Source of the DNA: a bacterium
GTDB taxonomy: Bacteria > Patescibacteriota > WWE3 > 2-01-FULL-39-13 > JAQBTZ01
Direction of reading: 5' to 3'
NCBI GenBank assembly: GCA_027624675.1
Contig: JAQBTZ010000014.1
Coordinates: 1-10,587, forward strand
Length of the DNA stretch: 10,587 bases
Below the pieces are notes generated by a model. It saw only the letters and a list, made by a program, of their open reading frames with translations. It was not told the DNA's origin and did not search any database. Made by a program: the position numbers and the translations under genes. Positions 1-5,833 of the stretch are shown here, piece by piece; position 1 is the stretch's first letter; each line of letters starts with the position of its first letter.

Positions 1-75
1 AAGTCTCTCTAGCCATTTTACAACTTTAATTTTTAAGAAAAATAAAGTTTTTTTAACACTTGAAACTTTTTTCAT
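1..75 (-). CDS. possible 5' end of a divergent gene, running off the window
   Basis: Reading leftward from an ATG at 75, the frame stays open to the window edge (25 codons). The peptide starts MKKVSSVKK and continues basic and hydrophobic (KTLFFLKIKVVKWLERL), which could be an N-terminal membrane or signal-like segment. Its start codon lies only 19 nt from the divergent start of the site-2 protease gene. There is no clear ribosome binding site. I do not recognise the product, and 25 open codons in AT-rich DNA may be chance. Confidence 0.3.
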   Translation of the reverse strand, partial: MKKVSSVKKTLFFLKIKVVKWLERL

Positions 76-94
76 ATTAATACATACTTACAAA

Positions 95-1240
95 ATGCTT
101 ATATCAATATTAACCTTTATCGCAATTTTATCAATTTTAGTTTTAATTCATGAGTTTGGGCATTTTTACACTGCTAAAAAACTTGGTGTTTGGGTAGAGG
201 AATTTGGTTGGGGTATTCCACCACGAGCTTGGGGTAAAAAGTTTGGTGATACTCTTTATTCTATTAACTGGTTGCCATTTGGTGGCTTTGTTAAGTTGTA
301 TGGTGAGGATTCTGCAGAATTTACAGCACGTACTGATCCTAAAAGTTTTATGTCAAAGCCAGTTTGGGCAAGATGCGTTATTGTACTAGCTGGTATTTTT
401 ATGAACCTAGTACTTGGTGTTTCCCTTTACTATATCTTACTTTCAACAAACAATTTTCAATCAGAACCATTAATGCTTTTGAAAGATTACAAGTTTAAAT
501 TTGGAGATACGAAGAGTAGGCAGGTGGTTATAAATTTGGCAGAGGGTTACCCTGCAGAAAAGGGCGGAGTAGTAATTGGTGACTTAGTGCAAAGATTTAA
601 GACTACACAATCAAACGATTGGGTACAGATTGAACAAAGTTCGCAGCTTATAAACATTTTAAAAGATAAAAAAGATATAAGTGTTGATGTAGAGTTTAAA
701 AATGTACGAACAAACGAGATAAAAATAGTTACCTTAACCCCACAATACAACCAAGAGCTAAAAAGGTCGGTCATAGGGATAGGACTAGGGGACAGTGTAG
801 TTATTAATTATCAAAAGCCAAACCAGAAATTATTTGCAGGATTTATGCACTCGTACAACGTGATTGATTATACGTTTTCAATATTTGGAGATTTAATTGC
901 TTCATCTGTACAACAAAAAAGTTTAGAGCCAGTTGGTAGCAGTGTTTCAGGACCGGTCGGAATATATAGTGTGGTTGATGAAATTGTTAAATCAAGTGGA
1001 GCAAAAGTGTTTAGAAATTTAGCAGATATTACGGCTCTTTTAAGCCTTTCTTTAGCCATAATGAATATCTTGCCACTACCTGCCTTAGATGGGGGCAGAT
1101 TAATGTTTTTTATGTGGGAGGGGATAACCAAAAAGCCTGTAAGCCAAAAAGTAGAGGGAACGATTCATCAGGTAGGATTTTTGATCTTAATTGGACTTTT
1201 ACTACTAATTACGTTTAAAGATGTTTTGGGATTGTTTTAA
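95..1240 (+). CDS. rseP: RseP/RasP-type site-2 protease (M50 intramembrane zinc metalloprotease)
   Basis: This is an intramembrane protease of the S2P family, which cleaves membrane-embedded substrates such as anti-sigma factors or signal-peptide remnants. The first membrane segment (about residues 2-22) carries the zinc motif HEFGH (H19, E20, H23). A second membrane segment lies near 93-117. A PDZ-like domain occupies about 140-215, with GYPAEKGG-V-IGD typical of its ligand groove. The family signature NILPLPALDGG at 324-334 supplies the third metal ligand (D332), and GPVGI at 286-290 is also characteristic. The last membrane segment is about 358-374. At 381 aa it is a normal single-PDZ length. 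The ATG at 95 has no Shine-Dalgarno. The box CATACT at 83-88 ends 6 nt before it, compatible with a leaderless mRNA. The ECF sigma/membrane anti-sigma pair at 3391-5021 is a conceivable client system, but that is inference. Confidence 0.95.
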   Translation: MLISILTFIAILSILVLIHEFGHFYTAKKLGVWVEEFGWGIPPRAWGKKFGDTLYSINWLPFGGFVKLYGEDSAEFTARTDPKSFMSKPVWARCVIVLAGIFMNLVLGVSLYYILLSTNNFQSEPLMLLKDYKFKFGDTKSRQVVINLAEGYPAEKGGVVIGDLVQRFKTTQSNDWVQIEQSSQLINILKDKKDISVDVEFKNVRTNEIKIVTLTPQYNQELKRSVIGIGLGDSVVINYQKPNQKLFAGFMHSYNVIDYTFSIFGDLIASSVQQKSLEPVGSSVSGPVGIYSVVDEIVKSSGAKVFRNLADITALLSLSLAIMNILPLPALDGGRLMFFMWEGITKKPVSQKVEGTIHQVGFLILIGLLLLITFKDVLGLF

Positions 1241-1286
1241 ACTTAAAAGGGTAAAGTCATTTGTAGAAATTACTCTTAAACATATA

Positions 1287-1397
1287 TTAAGAAATTGCAC
1301 CATGAGGATCTTTATAAACTACAATCATAACCTCTCCATTTCGTGTTAGTCTAAATCTGTCCCCTCGATTTAATTGGTTTGCAGTAGTCTCTTGCAT
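1287..1397 (-). CDS. 36-aa hypothetical small protein, divergent from the RelE-like gene
   Basis: The ORF starts at ATG 1397 on the minus strand and stops with TAA at 1287. The 36-residue product begins MQETTANQLNRGDRF and ends KDPHGAIS. The middle alternates charged and hydrophobic residues (RFRLTRNGEVMIVVYK), which suggests a small beta-hairpin or barrel-like peptide. The main support for expression is an excellent Shine-Dalgarno, AAGGAGAG at 1405-1412, seven nt before the ATG, together with a perfect TATAAT on the same strand at 1440-1445. Such a ribosome site is rare in this window. It lies head-to-head with the RelE/ParE-like gene at 1479, so a regulatory or antitoxin-like role is possible, but the sequence shows no ribbon-helix-helix or other known antitoxin motif. 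I do not recognise a family. Confidence 0.6.
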   Translation of the reverse strand: MQETTANQLNRGDRFRLTRNGEVMIVVYKDPHGAIS

Positions 1398-1404
1398 TTT
1401 AAAT

Positions 1405-1412
1405 CTCTCCTT
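1405..1412 (-). promoter_or_regulatory. strong Shine-Dalgarno of the 36-aa ORF
   Basis: On the minus strand this reads AAGGAGAG and ends 7 nt before the ATG at 1397. It decides that this short ORF is probably translated. Confidence 0.65.
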
Positions 1413-1439
1413 ATTAGCTAGATTGAAAGAAAGAATGTT

Positions 1440-1445
1440 ATTATA
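1440..1445 (-). promoter_or_regulatory. candidate -10 box for the 36-aa ORF
   Basis: The minus strand reads a perfect TATAAT here. A poor -35 candidate (TTTAAT, 1463-1468) lies 17 nt upstream. A start about 7 nt downstream would give a leader of roughly 35 nt carrying the Shine-Dalgarno. The plus strand reads TATATT at 1442-1447, so divergent promoters may overlap here. Confidence 0.4.
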
Positions 1446-1465
1446 TTACAGTGAAACCAAAAATT

Positions 1466-1473
1466 AAAGGAGA
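1466..1473 (+). promoter_or_regulatory. strong Shine-Dalgarno of the RelE-like gene
   Basis: AAAGGAGA ends 5 nt before the ATG at 1479 and fixes the start. Most other genes in this window lack such a site. Confidence 0.7.
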
Positions 1474-1478
1474 AGAGA

Positions 1479-1814
1479 ATGGCAGACGAATTTGAACAAT
1501 ACGGGCTGAAGAAGTTACATGGGATAGAATTTTCAAAGGCAGCTTTGGGGTTTTTTGCATCAAGAAGAATCCCTAATCAGATAAAAGTACGTGTTGCGCA
1601 AGATATAGTAGAATTATCAAAAGTGGTGGATTTAAGTATCCATCACAAAACCAAAAAGTTACTTGGAGGATTTTTTCAATGGAGGGTAGATCGGACGTGG
1701 AGAATTATCTTTATGTACTCTGAAAAAAACTCTATAGATATTTTATATATAGAGAATAAAGAGAACATAAATTCTCTGAGTAAGCAGGAAAAAGTACAAA
1801 GGCGTGGAGTATAG
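1479..1814 (+). CDS. RelE/ParE-superfamily toxin-like protein
   Basis: The 111-aa product has the shape of the RelE/ParE/HigB toxin fold. There is an N-terminal strand-helix part (residues about 12-48, with basic RR and KVR patches). It is followed by the typical strand pair LLGGFFQWRVDRTWRIIFMY (61-80) and a last strand DILYIENK (87-94). In this superfamily the W-R-V-x-x-x-W-R-I-I-F block forms the central sheet and its basic residues contact mRNA or gyrase. The C-terminal 17 residues are polar and may be disordered. No adjacent same-strand antitoxin gene is visible. The partner may be the divergent 36-aa ORF, may be elsewhere, or may be lost, and the RAYT element starts 47 nt downstream. 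Assignment to the superfamily is by pattern; the toxin activity and exact subfamily are inferred. Confidence 0.65.
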   Translation: MADEFEQYGLKKLHGIEFSKAALGFFASRRIPNQIKVRVAQDIVELSKVVDLSIHHKTKKLLGGFFQWRVDRTWRIIFMYSEKNSIDILYIENKENINSLSKQEKVQRRGV

Positions 1815-1835
1815 ATTAGTTATCTAGCGCTCTGC

Positions 1836-1856
1836 GTCTTGTTTTTTTAACAAGAC
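1836..1856. terminator. hairpin after the RelE-like gene, possible weak terminator
   Basis: An 8-bp stem (GTCTTGTT/AACAAGAC) closes a five-T loop 22 nt after the RelE-like stop. There is no T-run after the stem, so it is not a classical rho-independent terminator. It sits 4 nt outside the left inverted repeat of the RAYT element, so it may instead belong to the insertion target or to the element's structure. Confidence 0.35.
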
Positions 1857-1860
1857 TAAA

Positions 1861-1879
1861 TTCCCACCTCGGGGGTACG
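1861..1879 (+). repeat. left 19-bp inverted repeat of the RAYT element
   Basis: TTCCCACCTCGGGGGTACG is the exact reverse complement of 2638-2656. It is much more GC-rich than its surroundings and can itself fold into a short REP-like hairpin. Confidence 0.85.
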
Positions 1880-1910
1880 AAATAGCCTGGGTGTTAAGTT
1901 TGCAGGGTGA

Positions 1911-1939
1911 TTTACAAGTTTTGATAATTGGTGTATTAT
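1911..1939 (+). promoter_or_regulatory. promoter of the RAYT transposase (leaderless type)
   Basis: TTTACA (1911-1916) and TATTAT (1934-1939) are separated by 17 nt, each matching the sigma-70 consensus at 5 of 6 positions. The -10 box ends 7 nt before the ATG at 1947 and no Shine-Dalgarno is present, so transcription probably begins at or next to the start codon. Confidence 0.6.
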
Positions 1940-1946
1940 TAATTTA

Positions 1947-2630
1947 ATGCCAAAAAGATTAGATCCTTTTTTTACTGGTGGTTTATGTCATCTATTTGAT
2001 AAAACAGTTGATTCACAACAAGTGTTTCGTCATCTTACAATGAGAACTCATTTTCTTGATTTAATTAGATATTATAGATCTTCTGAAGCGCAGATTAGTT
2101 ATTCTGACTCACTGAAATTAAAACCTGATTTACAAGACGAATTATTATTCAAAATTAATTTAAAAAAGTATTTTCAAGTTGAGGTAGTAGCTTTTAGCAT
2201 AATGAAAAATCACTATCATATTTTGGTAAAGCAATTGAAAGAAAATGGTATTAATTCTATGATGTCTAGATTACTTAATTCATTTACTAAATATTATAAT
2301 GTTAAGTACGAAAGAAAGGGACCTATATTTTTGCCTCAATTTAGAGCGGTTCCTGTAACAACAGATGAGCAATTTATACACACTACTAGGTATATTCATA
2401 GAAATCATCTTGAGGCGGGGGCATTGTCCTCTCCAGAAGAGTTGATTAAATCTCCTTGGACATCGTTAAAAGAATATGTAGAAAATCCAAAATCAAGGAT
2501 AAGTAGTGATAAACTTGTATTAGATATGTTTGATGGCAGTATTAGTAAGTATTTGGATTTTGTATTTCAGCAGGACAATGAAGGGATGATTAGTAAAGAT
2601 ATTAAAAACACCTGTGATTGGCTTATTTAA
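1947..2630 (+). CDS. REP-associated tyrosine transposase (Y1_Tnp/IS200-like HUH family)
   Basis: This 227-aa protein is a single-strand DNA transposase of the RAYT group. In this family two histidines bind a metal and a tyrosine attacks DNA next to a REP hairpin. The HUH motif is visible as KNHYHILVK (H89, H91), preceded by the strand VEVVAFSIM. The catalytic tyrosine lies in the helix SFTKYYNVKYERKGPIF (about Y116 or Y117), and the GPIF and FRAVPV segments match the family. RYIHRNHLEAG (148-158) and SPWTSLKEY (169-177) are the characteristic C-terminal blocks. The gene is complete with all key residues intact, so it may be active. It has its own promoter and sits between perfect inverted repeats. 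A hairpin overlaps its stop codon. Confidence 0.9.
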   Translation: MPKRLDPFFTGGLCHLFDKTVDSQQVFRHLTMRTHFLDLIRYYRSSEAQISYSDSLKLKPDLQDELLFKINLKKYFQVEVVAFSIMKNHYHILVKQLKENGINSMMSRLLNSFTKYYNVKYERKGPIFLPQFRAVPVTTDEQFIHTTRYIHRNHLEAGALSSPEELIKSPWTSLKEYVENPKSRISSDKLVLDMFDGSISKYLDFVFQQDNEGMISKDIKNTCDWLI

Positions 2631-2636
2631 GCCAAT
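2617..2636. repeat. 9-bp stem hairpin overlapping the RAYT stop codon
   Basis: ATTGGCTTA pairs perfectly with TAAGCCAAT around a two-T loop. The TAA stop of the transposase (2628-2630) lies within it. It ends 1 nt before the right inverted repeat. It could be a transcript-end structure or part of the transposase's right-end recognition site. No T-tract follows. Confidence 0.6.
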
Positions 2637-2637
2637 A

Positions 2638-2656
2638 CGTACCCCCGAGGTGGGAA
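2638..2656 (-). repeat. right 19-bp inverted repeat of the RAYT element
   Basis: CGTACCCCCGAGGTGGGAA is the exact reverse complement of 1861-1879. The identity ends sharply on both sides, which defines the likely element ends. Confidence 0.85.
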
Positions 2657-2682
2657 ATGGCTTTGTGCTAGGTTAAATTACT

Positions 2683-3351
2683 ATGAAACCAAAAATCAAA
2701 GATTTACCTAAATTTGATAGGCCACGAGAAAAACTAGTTAAATACGGTGTTTCTAAACTTTCTAACTCTGAGCTTTTAGCAATATTGCTTCGTACAGGTA
2801 AAAATGGCAAAAACGCAGTAGAGCTTGCAACCGAGATATTACAAAAATTTAACTCTAAAAATATTACCGACACAACAATTGATGAGATAATAAAGATTAA
2901 AGGACTAGGAACTGCTAAGGCCTGTGAAATTATTGCCTGTTTTGAGCTTGGAAAACGGCTTTTAAAAGAGAAAAAATCAAATTTATATATTGTGCCTGAT
3001 GAGGTTTATAAAGAATTAAAACATATTATAAATAATAAGAAAGAGCATATGTACGTTTTTTATCTGAACAGTAGAAATCAAGAGATTGAAAAAGAGTTAA
3101 TCTCTGTTGGTAGTTTAAATGCAACAACAGCCCATCCGCGTGAGGTATTTGAGGGTGCGATTAAACATTCTGCAAGTCAGATTATAATTGCGCATAACCA
3201 CCCAAGTGGTGATTTTACGCCCTCAAGCGAGGATATTACATTAACTGAAAGATTTGTAAAAGCAGGAGAGATTTTGGGTATAGCACTAACTGATCATGTA
3301 ATAGTAAGTAGTAAAGGGTATTTTAGTTTTAGGCAGAGTGGATTGATTTGA
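2683..3351 (+). CDS. radC: RadC-family JAB/JAMM-domain protein
   Basis: The 222-aa protein has the standard RadC layout. An N-terminal helix-hairpin-helix region (about 20-95) includes LSNSELLAILLRTG and KGLGTAKACEI. The C-terminal JAB1/MPN metalloprotease-like domain (about 100-222) follows. The metal motif reads HNHPSGDFTPSSED (H171, H173, D184), with a likely catalytic Glu at E154 in HPREVFEGA. The family was once linked to DNA repair, but its true role is unsettled; it is common beside mobile elements. The ATG at 2683 lies 26 nt after the right end of the RAYT element and has no Shine-Dalgarno, so the insertion may have replaced its original promoter. Full length, no defects seen. Confidence 0.95.
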   Translation: MKPKIKDLPKFDRPREKLVKYGVSKLSNSELLAILLRTGKNGKNAVELATEILQKFNSKNITDTTIDEIIKIKGLGTAKACEIIACFELGKRLLKEKKSNLYIVPDEVYKELKHIINNKKEHMYVFYLNSRNQEIEKELISVGSLNATTAHPREVFEGAIKHSASQIIIAHNHPSGDFTPSSEDITLTERFVKAGEILGIALTDHVIVSSKGYFSFRQSGLI

Positions 3352-3353
3352 TA

Positions 3354-3384
3354 AGATGCGGGCACTTAGTAAGTGCCCGCATCT
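3354..3384. terminator. perfect 31-nt palindrome between convergent genes, likely bidirectional terminator
   Basis: A 15-bp stem (AGATGCGGGCACTTA and its exact complement) surrounds a single G. It begins 2 nt after the radC stop and ends 6 nt before the stop of the minus-strand gene. Position and GC content fit a bidirectional terminator, although only TAAAATTTTA, without a real T-run, follows. A REP-like palindrome is the alternative. Confidence 0.6.
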
Positions 3385-3390
3385 AAAATT

Positions 3391-4473
3391 TTAGTTAACT
3401 TGTCTTCTATTTCTAACAAATCTTATAATCAACCATACTGGTAACCATGCAATCCCGAAAACTAATGCCCATATCACTACGTGTCCTACAAATCTTAGTA
3501 GTAACCCTAGTACTACAAATGCCATGCTTCCACTTTGCATTAAATCTCCAATGTATCCTCCTCCTATATCACCACTTGTTAATCTTGTAAAAAATGGTTG
3601 TACTCTTTCAACACTTACGGTTAAGGTTGAGTAACTTAGTCCATTTTTCAAATCGTCTACTTGGTTTTCCATATCACCGATAATTGTTTTATATTCTTGT
3701 ATCTGGTTTTCTATCGCTAATTTTTGTTTTTCATTTAAATCAGCAGTTTCAAGGGCAAGATTTAGTTCAGTAATTAATCTGTTGTAGTACTCTACTGTAT
3801 TTTCTGTGTTTCCCTGTGTATCCTCAACCTGTACTGTTTGGTCCTGTGTACTTATATTTTGTGCAACTACCTTGTAACCTAGTAGCTTAATCTGTCTTGT
3901 TACATCTGTAAGGTTTTTAGCAGGAATTTTAAATGTCATGTAACTATTTCCTCTGTTTTCATCTTCGTTTATCGAGTAATTATCTAATATTCCTTCGCTG
4001 TTTTTGACTATAGTTATTACCTTGTCACTAACCATTTCAATATCTTTTGCCTCTAGTGCAACGTATGCGTCAGTATTGTAGTATCTTTCTTTTGATGTAC
4101 TTACTCTTTCATCTTGATAGTAAAATGATGGCATGCTAGGACTTGCTATTCCAATTTTACTATTTCCAGCATATTCAGAAATTGATAGGCTATCAGTTTC
4201 TTGTGGCATTGTATCCATCATCGGGGAATCAGACCTTTCAAGCATTGCAGTACTTGAGATATTTGTTCCGTTAAAAGAGGAAAAAGCCGTTACTGCAGCA
4301 ATTACAACTGCAACAGAAACTGGCGGGATAAACATTAGTTTGTTTATTTTCATAAAAGAAAACTTATTTTGGCTTAAACTACTAATTTCTTTCAATAAAT
4401 TAGCTTTAAACTTTGGGTTTATACTAAAATTACTACTATTTAAGATGTTTAGTTTGTCTTCAAAATTATTCAT
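3391..4473 (-). CDS. membrane DUF4349-type protein, presumed anti-sigma factor
   Basis: The 360-aa protein has a short cytoplasmic N-terminus (1-45), a membrane segment (about 46-66), an extracytoplasmic part, and a C-terminal hydrophobic region (about 318-352) ending in the basic tail RFVRNRRQVN. Residues 128-350 match the DUF4349 pattern: YYNTDAYVALEAKDIE, then a ferredoxin-like strand/helix block with SYMTFKIPAKN, a coiled coil at about 225-277 (EYYNRLITELN to ENQVDDLKNG), and the strand YSTLTVSVE. A low-complexity Ser/Met/Pro linker lies at 71-125. Its start overlaps the ECF sigma stop by 4 nt (ATGA), implying translational coupling. A sigma factor followed by a one-pass membrane protein is the classic sigma/anti-sigma arrangement, so the N-terminal 45 residues would bind the sigma factor. 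The sensing role is inferred; no zinc-binding anti-sigma motif is visible. Confidence 0.75.
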   Translation of the reverse strand: MNNFEDKLNILNSSNFSINPKFKANLLKEISSLSQNKFSFMKINKLMFIPPVSVAVVIAAVTAFSSFNGTNISSTAMLERSDSPMMDTMPQETDSLSISEYAGNSKIGIASPSMPSFYYQDERVSTSKERYYNTDAYVALEAKDIEMVSDKVITIVKNSEGILDNYSINEDENRGNSYMTFKIPAKNLTDVTRQIKLLGYKVVAQNISTQDQTVQVEDTQGNTENTVEYYNRLITELNLALETADLNEKQKLAIENQIQEYKTIIGDMENQVDDLKNGLSYSTLTVSVERVQPFFTRLTSGDIGGGYIGDLMQSGSMAFVVLGLLLRFVGHVVIWALVFGIAWLPVWLIIRFVRNRRQVN

Positions 4474-5021
4474 ATGTCTTTATAACTTTCTCGTAGTTTA
4501 CTTACTGTTCGTGATATTTTTACCTTTGTGTTTGACTCGGTTAACTTTAACTGGTCTGCTATATCTTTTATCTTCATCCCTTGTTCAAATCTTAGTGTTA
4601 AAAGTATTTTTTCATCATCTGGTAAACTATTAATCATCTTTTCAAATTTTTGTTTCTCTGTTTCTAGTTTTTCCTCAATTTCATCTAAAATCTCACTTGT
4701 GTCTTGTATCTCTAGTTCGTTAATTGGCTCAGTTTTGTACTTTTCTCTGTAGTAATTAATAATCTTAAATTTACAGATTGCAAAAAGGTAATTTTTAAAG
4801 CTGCTGTCTTGTCTAAATGTATTTAATGCCTTAATCGCACTTAAAAATGTTTCTGAGGTAATATCTTGTGCCACCTCAACATTTGTTGTTTTGTAATATG
4901 CAAATCTATATATTTTCTCAACGTATCTTTCATAAAGCTCTGCTAATGCATGCTTATTTTTTAAAGCTATTTCAACTAACTGTTCGTCAGTTTTGTCTTT
5001 ATATCTATTTTTGAAAATCAT
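4470..5021 (-). CDS. ECF-type RNA polymerase sigma-70 factor
   Basis: The 183-aa protein has only sigma regions 2 and 4, as in extracytoplasmic-function sigma factors. Region 2 is at about 24-94 (ALAELYERYVEKIYRFAYY, then VAQDITSETFLSAIKAL, then the -10-binding FKNYLFAICKFKIINYYR). A charged linker runs to about 123, and region 4 lies at about 128-178 (LPDDEKILLTLRFEQGMKIKDIADQL plus a recognition helix ESNTKVKISRTVSKLR). It would direct RNA polymerase to a small regulon in response to envelope signals relayed by the overlapping downstream membrane protein. A sigma-70-like promoter lies just upstream. The gene is divergent from the metallopeptidase at 5087 with 65 nt between the starts. Confidence 0.92.
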   Translation of the reverse strand: MIFKNRYKDKTDEQLVEIALKNKHALAELYERYVEKIYRFAYYKTTNVEVAQDITSETFLSAIKALNTFRQDSSFKNYLFAICKFKIINYYREKYKTEPINELEIQDTSEILDEIEEKLETEKQKFEKMINSLPDDEKILLTLRFEQGMKIKDIADQLKLTESNTKVKISRTVSKLRESYKDI

Positions 5022-5038
5022 ATGATCTTTCTTTCATA

Positions 5039-5066
5039 AGTATAGTCGAACAAGGGTTACAAACAA
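5039..5066 (-). promoter_or_regulatory. promoter of the sigma/anti-sigma operon
   Basis: On the minus strand TTGTTT (5061-5066) and TATACT (5039-5044) are separated by 16 nt. The -10 ends 17 nt before the ATG at 5021. It looks like a housekeeping rather than an ECF promoter; no well-spaced AAC...CGTC pair is seen. Confidence 0.5.
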
Positions 5067-5074
5067 GGTAGTGT

Positions 5075-5080
5075 TAAACT
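5075..5080 (+). promoter_or_regulatory. candidate -10 box for the metallopeptidase gene, leaderless type
   Basis: TAAACT ends 6 nt before the ATG at 5087, with no Shine-Dalgarno between. The same hexamer at the same position precedes the HIT gene at 9347. No good -35 is seen. Confidence 0.4.
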
Positions 5081-5086
5081 ATTAAT

Positions 5087-5563
5087 ATGGAACTTTTTTT
5101 TCAAGGAGAGAAATACAAAGTAAAGGTGTTTGCAACTACCTTAAATAGCTCTAACTTGGCGTTTAATTTTGAGGAGTTTATTTTAACGACGCCGATAGTT
5201 GGTGCTAAAAAAGTAAGGATAGATGCGGTAGTTGAGGCTTGGTATAGGAAACAGGCGAAAAAGAAGATTGTAGAGCAGGTTGATAAGTATTGCATCAAAT
5301 TGTTGGTACATTTTAACCGAATGGTGATAAAAGACACTAAAACAAGGTGGGGGAGCTGTAGCAGTAAAGGAAATTTAAACTTTAATTACCATTTAATAAA
5401 AATGCCAAAAGAGATTTTAGAGTATGTAGTAATACACGAGGTTTGCCATCTGAAACATTTAAATCATAGTAAAGAGTATTGGAGTTTGGTTGAAAGTTTG
5501 TGCGTGGATTATAAGGCACGGGTTAAGTGGGTAAAGGAGAATGGGGGAGGATTTATAGGGTAG
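5087..5563 (+). CDS. YgjP-like (DUF45, WLM/SprT-like) zinc metallopeptidase
   Basis: The 158-aa protein carries the family signature. KTRWGSCSSKGNLNFNYHLI starts near residue 85, followed by LEYVVIHEVCHLKHLNHSKEYW. The zinc site is H117-E118-x-x-H121 with H127 as the third ligand. YgjP family members are usually over 200 aa, and the N-terminal beta-rich part here (1-45) is short. The fold resembles SprT/Wss1 proteases, but substrates of YgjP proteins are not known. Start at ATG 5087 with a leaderless-type -10 immediately upstream. It converges on the BrnA-like gene with only 9 nt between stops and no hairpin there. Confidence 0.88.
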   Translation: MELFFQGEKYKVKVFATTLNSSNLAFNFEEFILTTPIVGAKKVRIDAVVEAWYRKQAKKKIVEQVDKYCIKLLVHFNRMVIKDTKTRWGSCSSKGNLNFNYHLIKMPKEILEYVVIHEVCHLKHLNHSKEYWSLVESLCVDYKARVKWVKENGGGFIG

Positions 5564-5572
5564 GGTGCAATT

Positions 5573-5833
5573 TTAATTTGATAGCATTTCTACTAATCTT
5601 GATCTAATAAATGCTGATGGGTTTAAATGTTTCTTTTGTGCTTTGTCATTAATTATTTTTTTTAAGGTTGGTGAAACCTTAATATTTATTGTTTGTGTTA
5701 ATTTTTCATTTTTGGCAATATGAAGTTTTCCATATTTAAGTTCATAATCTGCAAAGCTATGTTTATCCCAAAACATTGCTTCTTCTGCGATTGTTTTGAA
5801 AGGTAGTAATGGTTTTGTATTTTTAGTTTTCAT
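5573..5833 (-). CDS. brnA: BrnA/CopG-like antitoxin of the BrnT-BrnA-type module
   Basis: The 86-aa protein (from MKTKNTK) has the pattern of BrnA-type antitoxins. PFKTIAEEAMFWDKHSFADYE in the N-terminal half binds the toxin in this family. A ribbon-helix-helix DNA-binding half follows: QTINIKVSPTLKKIINDKA then LNPSAFIRSRLVEML. It should neutralise the upstream toxin and repress the shared promoter. An alternative start at 5863 (MPLKKKDLII) would lengthen the overlap with the toxin gene to 41 nt. I prefer 5833, with an 11-nt overlap and a purine-rich stretch upstream. The toxin-first gene order is typical of brnTA operons. Confidence 0.75.
   Translation of the reverse strand: MKTKNTKPLLPFKTIAEEAMFWDKHSFADYELKYGKLHIAKNEKLTQTINIKVSPTLKKIINDKAQKKHLNPSAFIRSRLVEMLSN

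Larger units (their letters stand above)
1861..2656 (+). mobile_element. RAYT (REP-associated tyrosine transposase) element with 19-bp inverted ends
   Basis: A single transposase gene is bounded by a perfect 19-bp inverted repeat (1861-1879 and 2638-2656), giving a compact 796-bp unit. The repeat arms contain an imperfect GC-rich hairpin (CCC/GGG around a CCTCGG core) resembling the REP hairpins that RAYT/IS200-type HUH transposases recognise. The unit separates the RelE-like gene from radC. No target duplication is obvious, as expected for HUH single-strand transposition. Confidence 0.7.

Noticed and set aside
4133..4633. 166-codon plus-strand ORF antisense to the anti-sigma gene
   Set aside because: It lies opposite two well-supported minus-strand genes, has no ribosome site, and its hydrophobic content mirrors the opposite strand.
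5022..5086. ECF-type autoregulated promoter (AAC/CGAC near 5046-5060 on the minus strand)
   Set aside because: GTAACC and CGAC are only about 6-7 nt apart, far short of the usual 16 or so; the TTGTTT/TATACT pair fits better.
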